Assembly (NCBI GenBank): GCA_025964575.1
Contig: JAOPYO010000189.1
Location: forward strand, 1 to 47,697
DNA length: 47,697 nucleotides
Reading direction: 5' to 3'
Source: Actinomycetes bacterium
GTDB taxonomy: Bacteria > Actinomycetota > Actinomycetes > Streptosporangiales > Streptosporangiaceae
The notes under the pieces were generated by a model, which was given only the letters and a program-made list of their open reading frames with translations, made no database searches and had not been told where the DNA came from. Both the position numbers and the translations under genes were made by a program. The stretch's first letter is position 1. Each line of letters begins with the position of its first letter. Positions 9,313 to 17,430 of the stretch are shown piece by piece.

Positions 9313-10844
9313 ATGCCATGACCGAGCCTGCGGCCGGCCGGGTGGATCCCCGGCCGGTCGTGACGGCACAAGGCGTGTCCAAGCGGTTCGGCGTGACGGT
9401 GGCGCTGAACGAGGTGTCCCTCGAGGTCGAGGAAGGACGGATCCATGCCCTCGTCGGCCGTAACGGCGCCGGCAAGTCCACCCTGGTGTCCCTGCTGACC
9501 GGCCTGCAGGCACCCGACTCCGGGCGGGTGCTCTTCGCCGGTGCGCCCGCCCCGTCGATCGCCGATCGGGAGGCCTGGCGCCGCCGGGTGGCCTGCGTTT
9601 ACCAGAAGTCGACAGTGATCCCGTCGCTGTCGGTGGCAGAGAACCTCTTCCTCAACACACAGGAGCGGCGCCGCGGCGGACTGATCTCCTGGACGTCGGT
9701 GCGACGCGGCGCGCGGGAGCTCCTCGACACCTGGGAGGTCGACGTCGACGTACGGCTGCCGGCCGGGGAGCTCACGGTCGAGCAGGGCCAGCTGGTGGAG
9801 ATCGCCCGCGCGCTGTCGCACGGCTCGCGGTTCATCATCCTCGACGAACCGACCGCCCAGCTCGACGGGCAGGCCATCGACCGGTTGTTCACCCGGATGC
9901 GGTCGCTGCGTGAGCAGGGTGTGACGTTCCTGTTCATCAGCCACCACCTCGATGAGGTCTACGACGGCTGTGACGTCGTCACGGTCATGCGCGACGCCCG
10001 GCACATCGTCACCGCGCCGGTCGCCGAACTGCCCAAGCAGGACTTGGTGGCGGCGATGACCGGTGAGGCGACGGGCCTGATCGCGCCCGCCACCGACCGT
10101 CCGGCACCGGCGCCGGGCTCGACGCCCGTGCTGAGGGTCACCGACCTCAGTTTGCCCGGCCTTTTCTGGGACGTCTCGTTCACGGTGCTGCCGGGAGAGA
10201 TCGTCGGATTGGCCGGGGCCGGCGGCTCCGGCAAGATGGCCGTCGCCGAGTCGATCGTCGGGCTGCGTCGCGCCGCGACCGGTTCCATCGAGATCGCGGG
10301 CGTGCGGCCTCGGCCCGCCAGCGTGCCCGCCGCGCTGCGGGCAGGTGTTGGCTTCGTGCCGCAGGACCGGCATCGCGAGGGCCTGGTCCCGGAACTGTCC
10401 ATCGCCGAGAACGCCACGCTCACCGTGCCCGATCGCCTCGGATCCTTCGGCCTGGTGAGCACCCGGCGCCGAGCAGCCCTTGGAGCGCAGGCCATCGAAC
10501 AGCTCACGATCAAGGCGAGCGGGCCGGAGCAGCCGGTGTCCGCTTTGTCCGGAGGCAACCAGCAGAAGGTCGTCATGGCCCGGGCGCTGGCCGGCGAGCC
10601 GAAGGCGCTCGTGCTGATGCAGCCGACCGCCGGAGTGGACGTACGCGCCAAGGAGACACTGATCGGCGCGGCCGAGGACGCGGCCCGCGGGGGAGCGGGC
10701 GTGCTGATCGTCTCCGACGACCTCGACGACCTCCGGCCCTGCGACCGGGTGATCGTCCTGTTCAAGGGCACCGTTGTCGAGGAGAAGCGGCGGGGCTGGC
10801 ACGACCACGACCTCATCGCGGCGATGGAAGGAGTCTCTCGTTGA
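9309..10844 (+). CDS. Sugar ABC transporter ATP-binding protein (CUT2, RbsA-like)
   Basis: About 511 residues with two ATPase domains. Domain 1: Walker A GRNGAGKST, signature LTVEQGQLVEIARA, Walker B FIILDEPTAQLD. Domain 2: GAGGSGKMAV, LSGGNQQKVVMARA, then LVLMQPTAGVD, in which the usual Asp-Glu of Walker B is Met-Gln. The second site therefore lacks the catalytic Glu and is probably non-hydrolytic. The GTG at 9309 overlaps the previous stop by 4 bp, matching the style of this operon; an ATG at 9318 is the alternative. It powers import with the adjoining permease. Confidence 0.88.
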   Translation: MNAMTEPAAGRVDPRPVVTAQGVSKRFGVTVALNEVSLEVEEGRIHALVGRNGAGKSTLVSLLTGLQAPDSGRVLFAGAPAPSIADREAWRRRVACVYQKSTVIPSLSVAENLFLNTQERRRGGLISWTSVRRGARELLDTWEVDVDVRLPAGELTVEQGQLVEIARALSHGSRFIILDEPTAQLDGQAIDRLFTRMRSLREQGVTFLFISHHLDEVYDGCDVVTVMRDARHIVTAPVAELPKQDLVAAMTGEATGLIAPATDRPAPAPGSTPVLRVTDLSLPGLFWDVSFTVLPGEIVGLAGAGGSGKMAVAESIVGLRRAATGSIEIAGVRPRPASVPAALRAGVGFVPQDRHREGLVPELSIAENATLTVPDRLGSFGLVSTRRRAALGAQAIEQLTIKASGPEQPVSALSGGNQQKVVMARALAGEPKALVLMQPTAGVDVRAKETLIGAAEDAARGGAGVLIVSDDLDDLRPCDRVIVLFKGTVVEEKRRGWHDHDLIAAMEGVSR

Positions 10845-11881
10845 GCACCAAGACGGGTACGACCACGAACGAGGGATCGACCTCCTCCGGGACGTCGGCG
10901 GCCGTACGGCGTCTCGGTGGCCTGCGCGTCGCGAGCCTGCGTGACCTGGCGCTGGTCCCGGCGATCGCCGCCATCATGGTCGTCGGCTATCTGGTCAACC
11001 CGGTGTTCCTGAACCGGGAGAACCTGGTGAACGTGCTCCAGCAGCAGTCGGAGATCTCGCTCCTGGTGCTGGCCGAGGCACTGGTGCTGATCTGCGGCCG
11101 GATGGACCTGTCGCTGGAGTCCACGTTCGGGCTGGCCCCTGGGGTCGCGGCCCTGCTGGTGCTGAGCCCGGGCATCGCGAACGGTCTCGGCTGGCTTCCA
11201 GGGGCGTGGTCGATCCCGCTGACGCTGGCGGTCGGCGTGGTCATCGGAGCGGTGAACGGCCTGCTGATCGTGAAGTTCCGCCTCAACGGCTTCATCGTCA
11301 CGCTGGGCATGCTGATCGTGCTGCGTGGCCTGCTCACCGGGATCACCGGCGGCAAGACCTTCTTCAACCTGCCCTCGTCCTTCCTCTACCTGGGCAACGC
11401 GGTCTGGCTGGGGCTGCCCGCCTCGATCTGGATCTGCCTGGTGCTGTACGCGGTGGCGATCCTGGTGACCGGCTACACCCGGTTCGGGCGCTCGCTCTAT
11501 GCCGTCGGCGGCAACGCGGACGCGGCAAGAGCGGCGGGTATCCGGGTCGACCGGGTGCTGTGGATCACATTGATCGTCGCCGGTCTGCTCGCCGCACTGG
11601 GAGGCCTGCTGCTCACCGGACGACTCGCCTCGGTCGCCGCGGCCCAGGGCAACGGAGCGATCTTCACGGTGTTCGCGGCCGCGGTCATCGGCGGCGTCTC
11701 GCTGAACGGCGGACGCGGCACGATCTTCGGCGCGTTCACCGGCATCCTGCTGCTCTATCTGATCCAGAACGTGCTGACCCTGGCGGGTATCCCCGCCCAA
11801 TGGATCGGCGCGCTGAACGGCGCGATCATCCTGGTCGCGTTGATGCTGGCCCGGATCACGTCGGGGCAGGCCCAGGAATGA
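10841..11881 (+). CDS. Sugar ABC transporter permease (CUT2)
   Basis: A 346-residue polytopic membrane protein. A hydrophilic Thr/Ser-rich N-terminus (about 35 residues) precedes 8-10 hydrophobic segments. BPD_transp_2 marks are LVLICGRMDLSLES, VNGLLIVKFRLNGFIVTLG, GRSLYAVGGNADAARAAGI, IGGVSLNGGRGT and LLYLIQNVLTLAG. The TTG start overlaps the ATPase stop by 4 bp, and the stop overlaps the next gene, so the importer and pathway enzymes are co-translated. Confidence 0.88.
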   Translation: MSTKTGTTTNEGSTSSGTSAAVRRLGGLRVASLRDLALVPAIAAIMVVGYLVNPVFLNRENLVNVLQQQSEISLLVLAEALVLICGRMDLSLESTFGLAPGVAALLVLSPGIANGLGWLPGAWSIPLTLAVGVVIGAVNGLLIVKFRLNGFIVTLGMLIVLRGLLTGITGGKTFFNLPSSFLYLGNAVWLGLPASIWICLVLYAVAILVTGYTRFGRSLYAVGGNADAARAAGIRVDRVLWITLIVAGLLAALGGLLLTGRLASVAAAQGNGAIFTVFAAAVIGGVSLNGGRGTIFGAFTGILLLYLIQNVLTLAGIPAQWIGALNGAIILVALMLARITSGQAQE

Positions 11882-12843
11882 TGGCGCGTCGTTCCCTCGG
11901 CCGCACCGGGGTCGAGGTGACCGAGCTGTCGTTCGGCGGGGCGGCGATCGGCGGCCTGTACGAGCCGGTGTCCGCCGGGCAGGCGGTGGCGACGGTCCGG
12001 CGGGCTCTGGAGCGGGGAGTGCGCTACTTCGACACGGCACCGCATTACGGGGCCGGGCGAGCAGAGTCCCATCTGGGCTCAGTGCTCGCGGGGGAGCGGT
12101 ACCGGTCGTACACGATCTCCACCAAGCTCGGTCGCCGACTGGTCCCGCTGAAGCCGGGGGAACCTGCGGAACCCGCGGGCTTCGCCGATCCGCCGCCGTT
12201 CAGGCGGGTCTGGGACTGGAGCCGGGACGGCATCCGGCGCTCCCTGTCGGAATCCCTCGAACGTCTCGGTCTCGACCGGGTGGACGTCGTCTATCTGCAT
12301 GACCCGGACGACCACGAGGATCTGGTCTACAGCGACGCGTTCCCGGCGCTGGCGGAGCTGCGGGACGAGGGAGTCGTCGGGGCCATCGGGGCGGGGATGA
12401 ACCAGACCGCGATGCTCACCCGCTTCGTCCGCCGCCTCGATCTCGACGTGGTGCTGTGCGCCGGGCGCTACACCCTGCTGGACCACTCGGCGGCCCAGGA
12501 GCTGCTGCCGGCGTGCCTGAAGGCGGGGACCTCGGCCGTGATCGGTGGCGTCTACAACTCGGGGTTGCTCGCCGACCCGCGCCCCGGAGCGACCTACGAC
12601 TACGCCCTGGCGGATTCCCGGCTGCTGGCCCGCGCGCTGGCGTTGCGGGAGGTCTGCGAGTCCTACGGGGTGCCATTGCGCGCCGCGGCGCTCCAGTTTC
12701 CGCTCCGGCACCCGGCGGTGGCGAGCGTACTGGCCGGTTGCCGGTCGGCCGAGGAGGTCGACGACAACGTCGACATGTTCGGGCGGGCCATCCCCGAGGC
12801 GCTCTGGGCCGAGCTGAGCGGCCTGCCGTCCGGAGCACGTTAG
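11878..12843 (+). CDS. Aldo/keto reductase, likely L-fucose (D-threo-aldose 1-) dehydrogenase
   Basis: A 321-residue AKR barrel enzyme. Marks are FGGAAIGGLYEP, the catalytic tetrad region YFDTAPHYGAGRAE (Asp, Tyr), Lys in STKLGR, and the His of VYLHDPDDHED. This fits the L-fucose/D-threo-aldose dehydrogenase branch that oxidises the free sugar to its 1,5-lactone, which is step one of the pathway served by fucD. The two adjacent ATGs (11878, 11881) overlap the permease stop. It is the last gene of the operon. No lactonase gene is present, so the lactone-to-acid step must be spontaneous or encoded elsewhere. Confidence 0.82.
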   Translation: MMARRSLGRTGVEVTELSFGGAAIGGLYEPVSAGQAVATVRRALERGVRYFDTAPHYGAGRAESHLGSVLAGERYRSYTISTKLGRRLVPLKPGEPAEPAGFADPPPFRRVWDWSRDGIRRSLSESLERLGLDRVDVVYLHDPDDHEDLVYSDAFPALAELRDEGVVGAIGAGMNQTAMLTRFVRRLDLDVVLCAGRYTLLDHSAAQELLPACLKAGTSAVIGGVYNSGLLADPRPGATYDYALADSRLLARALALREVCESYGVPLRAAALQFPLRHPAVASVLAGCRSAEEVDDNVDMFGRAIPEALWAELSGLPSGAR

Positions 12844-12996
12844 GCTGTCGACCTCGTAGGCGGCGTGCGCGTCGGGTCGAGGACGACGGCCCGGGCGCGG
12901 CGTGACCCGTCCGCGGCACTGCACGCGTGCTCCTCGTCCAGGGCCAGCCCCCACGAGGGCTCTTGTTGCGTCGGTCGTGGTTGGTAAAGTCGCTGG

Positions 12997-13347
12997 TCAG
13001 GGGCTGGTCAGTACCGCCCCGCGACCGTCGGCCCGGGGATCGGCGGAGGCCTCCAGGACGTTTCCGGCCTGTCGGCGTACGGCCTGGACGTGCCCGGCGT
13101 CGTCGACCAGCCCGGCCACCTGGTCAAACGGGATCGGGGACGGACCGGTGGGCGCGCCCGGCTCGGCGAGCACGGTCTCACGCTCGTATCCGAGGTCGCG
13201 CCAGCCCACGATCCGCCGAGGCCTGGCCAGCACCTCGTCCGGTGAAATACCGGGATCGAGCAGCGCCGGCGCGGTCTGGCTCAGGATCTGCGGCTGTGCC
13301 CGGCCGCCCTGGCAGCCCACCGCCAGCAGGACCTCATCGGAGATGAC
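12997..13347 (-). pseudogene. Gamma-glutamyltransferase C-terminal fragment
   Basis: On the minus strand about 117 codons read as the small-subunit tail of a gamma-glutamyltransferase: VLLAVGCQGGRAQPQIL, then LLDPGISPDEVLARPRRIVG, ERETVLAEPGAP, and GHVQAVRRQAGNVLEASADPRADGRGAV. All of the large subunit and the catalytic Thr region are absent. The homology stops at about 13347, exactly where the plus-strand IclR fragment begins, marking a rearrangement junction. The frame runs on past 13347 antisense to IclR but that part is meaningless. Non-functional remnant. Confidence 0.7.
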
Positions 13348-13972
13348 CCTGGCGGCAGAGGGCTTTTTGGAGCAACTGCCCGACGGCAGGTACCGGCCCG
13401 GCACCAAGGTGCTGACGCTCGGGTTCTCCGCTCTGCGCAGCCTTGATCTGGTCGACATCGCCACCGGTCGTCTGGGGGCACTGGCCGATCAGACCCGTGA
13501 GACCGTGAATCTCGGTGTGCTCTCCGATGACAAGGTCTTGTACCTGGTGCGTTTCCGTAACGCGGACCTCGTCACGGCCAACATCCAGGTCGGATCCCGG
13601 TTGCCGGCCGTCTACACCTCGATAGGCAAGGTGCTCCTCGCCGACCTTGATGAGGACGCGCTCGCGGCCCGGGTGGACGCCACCACCTCCTTCACCGGGG
13701 CCGGTGGTCCGGGCGCGGTGCCCGACCTGCCCGCCTTGCGGGCGCAGCTGGCCGAGATCCGTCGCAGCGGCTACGCCGTCCAGGACGAGGAGGTCGCCTT
13801 CGGCCTGCGGTCGGTGGCGGCACCCATCCGCGGCGCCGACGGACAGGTCGTGGCGGGCGCGAACGTGGCCGTCAACGCCACGCAGTGGAGCCGCGCCAGG
13901 CTGCTGGACGAACTCAGGCCACCTCTGATGGCCGCCTGCGCGGAGATCTCCGCCTTGCTCGGTCATCGCTGA
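13343..13972 (+). pseudogene. IclR-family regulator lacking its HTH domain
   Basis: The frame encodes about 209 residues starting in the linker after a winged helix (LAAEGFLEQLPDGRYRPG) and continuing through a full IclR effector domain: LADQTRETVNLGVLSDDKVLYLVR, YTSIGKVLLADLDED, GYAVQDEEVAFGLRSVAAPI and GANVAVNA. The N-terminal DNA-binding helices, about 50 residues, are gone and replaced by a reversed GGT fragment. The only in-frame ATG (13343) has GGAG directly against it, an improbable start. It cannot bind DNA as an IclR protein. It may once have controlled the upstream sugar operon or the downstream hydrolase genes. Confidence 0.75.
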
Positions 13973-13988
13973 CTTTGAAAGGTCCACC

Positions 13989-14558
13989 GTGTCCGACCGC
14001 TTGCCCCTGCTGCGCCCCGCCGATCTGTCCGACGACCAGCGCGAACTGTACGACGAGATCGCCGGCGGACCACGTGCGGCGGGCCCGCAACTGTTCGCGC
14101 TCACAGCCCCCGATGGTGGCCTCAACGGGCCGTTCAACGCCATGTTGTTCGCGCCCCGACTCGGCCGTGCCCTGCAAGGCCTCGGGTCGGCCGTCCGCTA
14201 CCAGACCGGTCTGACCGCGCGGGTGCGAGAGATCGCGATCCTGGTCGTGGCGACCCGGTGGGACAGTGCGTTCGAGAGGTACGCCCACGAGGCCGTCGGC
14301 CGGGCCGCCGGTCTGACCGAAGCCGAGATCATCGCGCTGCGAGAGGACGCCGACCTCCAGTTGGCCGACCCGACGGAGCGGGCCGCGCTGTCGGCCGTGC
14401 GCGCGCTGGTCCGGCGAAGCGATCTCGACGACGGCGAGTTCGAGTCGGCTCAGGCCGTGCTCGGCCACGCCGCACTGGTGGAGCTGTCCACACTCGTCGG
14501 TTACTACGCCACCCTTGCTCTCCAGCTTCGCCTCTTCAGAGTGCCTGCGCCTGAGTAG
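13989..14558 (+). CDS. Carboxymuconolactone decarboxylase-family protein
   Basis: A 189-residue protein starting at GTG with GAAAGG about 7 bp upstream. Family features are the central helical segment GLTARVREIAILVVATRWDSAFERYAHE, which holds the conserved Glu and His of the AhpD-like/CMD fold (the Cys-x-x-Cys pair of peroxidase types is absent), and an LVELSTLVGYYATLALQL C-terminus. It is intact although both neighbours are truncated. The TAG stop is followed at once, in the same frame, by the FAH fragment. The function is uncertain: CMD-family hydrolase/decarboxylase of an aromatic or keto-acid pathway. Confidence 0.75.
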   Translation: MSDRLPLLRPADLSDDQRELYDEIAGGPRAAGPQLFALTAPDGGLNGPFNAMLFAPRLGRALQGLGSAVRYQTGLTARVREIAILVVATRWDSAFERYAHEAVGRAAGLTEAEIIALREDADLQLADPTERAALSAVRALVRRSDLDDGEFESAQAVLGHAALVELSTLVGYYATLALQLRLFRVPAPE

Positions 14559-15092
14559 CAGACCACCATCCGCCTGCCACCGGGCAACGTCGACTGGGAA
14601 CTCGAAATGGTCGCGGTCATCGGTCGTGACGCCTACCAGGTGCCGGAGGAGAACGGCTGGGATCCGGTGGTCGCCGTCACGGTCGGCCAGGACCTGTCCG
14701 AGCGGTTGGTGCAACTGGCCGGAAAGCCCGCGCAGTTCTCCCTGGGCAAGTCGTTTCCGGGGTTCGGGCCGATCGGACCGGCGCTGGTCAGCCTCGACGA
14801 ACTGCCCGACCGCGACGACCTGGAGCTGTCGTGTGAGCTGTCCGGCGAGACGGTGCAATCCGACCGCACGTCGAGTATGATCTTCAGCGCCGCGCGGCTG
14901 GTCGCCCACATCAGTGCGATCTGCCCGCTCTACCCCGGCGACCTGATCTTCACGGGTACGCCTGCGGGCGTCGGCAACCGTCGCAGTCCGCAGAGGTTCA
15001 TCACGCCCGATGACGAACTCATCAGCCGGATCGAGCACGTCGGCGAGATGCGGCACCGTTTCGCCGCCGCCGCCGCCGCCTCCGCGACGTAG
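14559..15092 (+). pseudogene. Fumarylacetoacetate hydrolase-family enzyme, N-terminally truncated
   Basis: The frame directly after the previous stop reads TIRLPPGNVDWELEMVAVIG, the start of the FAH core with the metal-binding Glu-x-Glu. It continues AVTVGQDLSER, FSLGKSFPGFGPIGP, RTSSMIFSAARLVAHIS and PGDLIFTGTPAGVG. Roughly the first 70-100 residues of a normal FAH protein, including the catalytic-loop region, are missing, and no ribosome-binding site precedes it. An internal ATG at 14607 would remove the Glu-x-Glu motif. FAH enzymes catalyse the last step of the diketo-deoxy-fuconate/rhamnonate route, so this may be the lost terminal enzyme of the fucose operon upstream. The C-terminus ends in an Ala-rich GCC run. 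Confidence 0.7.
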
Positions 15093-15164
15093 TAGTGCGT
15101 GAGAAGCAGCGATGTCTGATATCGCGTTGTTCGTCCAACATGCCCTGACCGGCTGGAACGCTGG

Positions 15165-15623
15165 TCACATCTGCTGACGGGCATCCCATATCCGCTGTTC
15201 GGTGGGGTAGATCGCTTCAAGGTCGGGGTCGTCATAAGGCTGAACGTTTTCGCCTGGCGGTGGCGGAGGGGTTGTGTGGCCAGGCTGGACCACGGCCGTC
15301 GTGGAAAACTCGCGGAGCCGGTGCCCTATGAGCATCACGGCGTCGGCGTGGCCCTTGCTCGCCTGTGCGCGAGTGCTGTAGTGCCCGATGTCGGTATGGA
15401 CGCGCGTGCCCGAGACGACGGTCTCCCAGAGCAGAGGTCGCCCATAGTCGGGCGGCGCATGGTCGAACACCGTGAACCACGTGGAAATGACCACGATCTC
15501 GCCCTCGGCGTGGAGGGTGTCCTGAGCCAGCAACCGGATTTGCGGATCGCTGAGCAGAAGCTGGGCTTCCCGAAGAGTCGCGGGTTGCCCGTCCGGCCGG
15601 TACCACAAGGCCGTCATGTTCAA
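15165..15623 (-). CDS. Hypothetical protein, 152 aa
   Basis: I do not recognise a family. The reverse-strand frame has a good GGAGG site 7-8 bp before a TTG (15623), with an ATG two codons on. The protein is soluble, begins with the segment ALWYRPDGQPATLREAQLLL, has an EGEIVVISTWFTVFDH beta-rich stretch and a proline run (TTPPPPPGEN) near the C-terminus. No signal peptide or membrane segment. It sits alone between the FAH remnant and the LPMO gene. Codon use looks normal for the window. Confidence 0.6.
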   Translation of the reverse strand: MNMTALWYRPDGQPATLREAQLLLSDPQIRLLAQDTLHAEGEIVVISTWFTVFDHAPPDYGRPLLWETVVSGTRVHTDIGHYSTRAQASKGHADAVMLIGHRLREFSTTAVVQPGHTTPPPPPGENVQPYDDPDLEAIYPTEQRIWDARQQM

Positions 15624-15701
15624 CCGTCCTCCATCGGCCAGAGCTCAGTGGAGTCCTCCGATCTCCCACCATGCTGCTCCATGAATGATCTCTATGCAAG
15701 G

Positions 15702-15729
15702 GCATATGCACGTACGCGTGCACGTGCAT
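15702..15729. other. 28-nt alternating purine-pyrimidine tract (Z-DNA-prone)
   Basis: From 15702 to 15729 every step alternates purine and pyrimidine, made of GCATATGC, ACGCGT and the palindrome TGCACGTGCA (15719-15728). Such tracts can form left-handed DNA or cruciforms under negative supercoiling. It lies in the 217-bp gap between the divergent hypothetical gene and the LPMO gene, about 110 bp before the LPMO start. The rest of this gap shows no gene. Confidence 0.55.
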
Positions 15730-15840
15730 TTGATTGAGGAGTACGGGTTGAACCGCTGTGCCGTCTGAGCGCGTACCCCTCGATAGCCCCATCCATTGCG
15801 GAGCGCCGCTCGTACAAAGTGCTCGAAGGAGGTGCCTAGC

Positions 15841-16722
15841 GTGACCGCTTGTCGCAGAACTGGTGTGGTGGCCGTGGTCCTGGGCGTGGCCGGGATGCTG
15901 TCGGCGTTCCTGGCCGGTCCGGCGGGCGCGCACGGCGCGACGGGGAACCCGGTCAGCCGGGCCGTGGTCTGCGGTCCCGAGGGTGGGAGCGGTGCCAGAT
16001 CCAAGGCCTGCCTGGCCGCGGCTGCCGTGAGCGGTGCTCAGGCGCTGGCCGACTGGGACAACGTGCGGGTGGCCGATGTCGGCGGCAGGGATCGGCAGGT
16101 CATCCCGGACGGGAGACTGTGCAGCGGAGGCATCGACCGGTTCAAGGGACTGGACCTGGCCCGAGCCGACTGGCCGGCGACCAGACTGGTCTCGGGAGCC
16201 GGGTTCACGTTCAAGTATCGGGCGTCGATCCCGCACCGGGGCGCCTTCAGGCTGTACGTCACGAAGAACGGCTACAACCCGTCCCATGGGCTGAGGTGGT
16301 CGGCCCTGGAGGTGAGGCCATTCTTGGCGGTCACCGATCCTGTGTTCAAGAACGGCTCGTACGTCGCGGGGGGTCGGCTGCCCAAGGGAAAGACCGGCCG
16401 CCATCTGATCTACACGATCTGGCAGACCTCCAATACGCCGGACACCTACTACTCCTGCTCCGACGTTGTCTTCGGCGGCAGTGGGACAGGCGGCGGCACT
16501 GCGGGCGGCAAGATCAGCAACGCACCGACCAGTGCCGCACCGACCAGTGCCGCGCCGGCCAAGGACGTCACCCTGACCCCGGCGGCGGCTCGCGACAATG
16601 CCGCGGGCAGCCGCGGGAACGGCATCCTCCCGCTGGCCGCGGGCGGCGCCGGGCTGCTCGTTCTGGTGCTGGGCGCCACGGTGGTGCTGGTCCGCCGCAC
16701 AGGTCCCGGTCGCCACTCCTGA
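15841..16722 (+). CDS. Membrane-anchored AA10 lytic polysaccharide monooxygenase
   Basis: A 293-residue secreted copper enzyme. A signal peptide (about 30 residues) ends GPAGA, and the mature protein begins HGATGNPVSRAVVC. The new N-terminal His is the first histidine-brace ligand. The second is in RASIPHRGAFRLYVTK. The TYYSCSDVVF motif carries the axial aromatic and conserved Cys. After the catalytic domain come a Gly/Thr/Ala-rich linker with a repeated SAAPT unit and a C-terminal transmembrane helix (LLVLVLGATVVLV) followed by RRTGPGRHS. Most AA10s are freely secreted or carry a CBM, so the cell-surface anchor is distinctive. The GTG at 15841 has AAGGAGG 6 bp upstream. Chitin or cellulose is the likely target. 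Confidence 0.85.
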   Translation: MTACRRTGVVAVVLGVAGMLSAFLAGPAGAHGATGNPVSRAVVCGPEGGSGARSKACLAAAAVSGAQALADWDNVRVADVGGRDRQVIPDGRLCSGGIDRFKGLDLARADWPATRLVSGAGFTFKYRASIPHRGAFRLYVTKNGYNPSHGLRWSALEVRPFLAVTDPVFKNGSYVAGGRLPKGKTGRHLIYTIWQTSNTPDTYYSCSDVVFGGSGTGGGTAGGKISNAPTSAAPTSAAPAKDVTLTPAAARDNAAGSRGNGILPLAAGGAGLLVLVLGATVVLVRRTGPGRHS

Positions 16723-16749
16723 TCAAGCGGGAGTCGTTACATTTGCCGG

Positions 16750-17427
16750 ATGATCGAGAAGATCCTGCCCGCGACGGTCGCCTCGGCAGAGGCGTTCGCC
16801 GACCCTCCCGACGCACTGCTCTTTCCCGAAGAAGAAGCGGTGATCAGACGGGCAGTGGACAAGCGGCGGCGGGAGTTCACCACCGCCAGGGTCTGCGCAC
16901 GCCGCGCGCTGGAGGACCTCGGGCTGCCGCCGACGCCGATCCTGCCCGGTGAGCGCGGCGCCCCGCAATGGCCGTACGGTGTCGTGGGCAGCATGACGCA
17001 TTGCGACGGCTACCGCGCGGCCGCTGTGGCGTGGGGCACGCAGGTGCACACGATCGGGATCGACGCCGAACCGCACGCGCCGCTTCCCGGCGGTGTCCTG
17101 GACACCATCGCCCTCGCCGGTGAACTGCGCCGGCTCGAGGAACTCCGCCGGACCGCCCCCACGCTTCACTGGGATCGCCTGCTGTTCAGCGCGAAGGAGT
17201 GCGTCTACAAGGCATGGTTCCCGGTGACCAGGCGCTGGCTCGGCTTCGAGGAGGCGGACCTCGTCCTGCGGCGGGATGGCACGTTCGCCGCCCGGCTGCT
17301 GGCGACCGGAGCGACGATTCCGGCAGGCGGGCCGCTGACCGGGTTCACCGGCCGCTGGGTGATCGCGGACGGCCTCGTGGTGACCGTCATCGCCTCGGTA
17401 GCCCCTCCACATCCTCCGTTCGGGTAG
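16750..17427 (+). CDS. 4'-phosphopantetheinyl transferase (EntD/Sfp type)
   Basis: A 225-residue Sfp/EntD-family enzyme. It transfers phosphopantetheine from CoA to carrier proteins of NRPS/PKS systems. Seen in order: RREFTTARVCARRAL, the GERGAPQWP motif, GSMTHCDGYRAAAVA, the Mg-binding IGIDAEPH and WDRLLFSAKECVYKAWFP. It begins 27 bp after the LPMO gene and converges almost to contact (3 bp) with the baeRF10 gene. No carrier-protein synthase is in the window, so it probably serves pathways elsewhere in the genome. Confidence 0.92.
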   Translation: MIEKILPATVASAEAFADPPDALLFPEEEAVIRRAVDKRRREFTTARVCARRALEDLGLPPTPILPGERGAPQWPYGVVGSMTHCDGYRAAAVAWGTQVHTIGIDAEPHAPLPGGVLDTIALAGELRRLEELRRTAPTLHWDRLLFSAKECVYKAWFPVTRRWLGFEEADLVLRRDGTFAARLLATGATIPAGGPLTGFTGRWVIADGLVVTVIASVAPPHPPFG

Positions 17428-17430
17428 GTC

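Noticed and set aside
9123-12040. Two long minus-strand frames across the sugar ABC genes
   Set aside because: No recognisable motifs and composition typical of antisense GC shadows; the plus strand carries complete transporter genes.
12902-13342. Plus-strand extension of the IclR frame to a 356-residue protein
   Set aside because: The added N-terminal segment is Ser/Arg/Pro-rich nonsense and is antisense to a clear GGT fragment, so it is not a real IclR N-terminus.
15060-15085. GCC-triplet run as a repeat element
   Set aside because: It is a short Ala-coding run at the end of the FAH fragment, common in high-GC genomes, with no repeat-family character.
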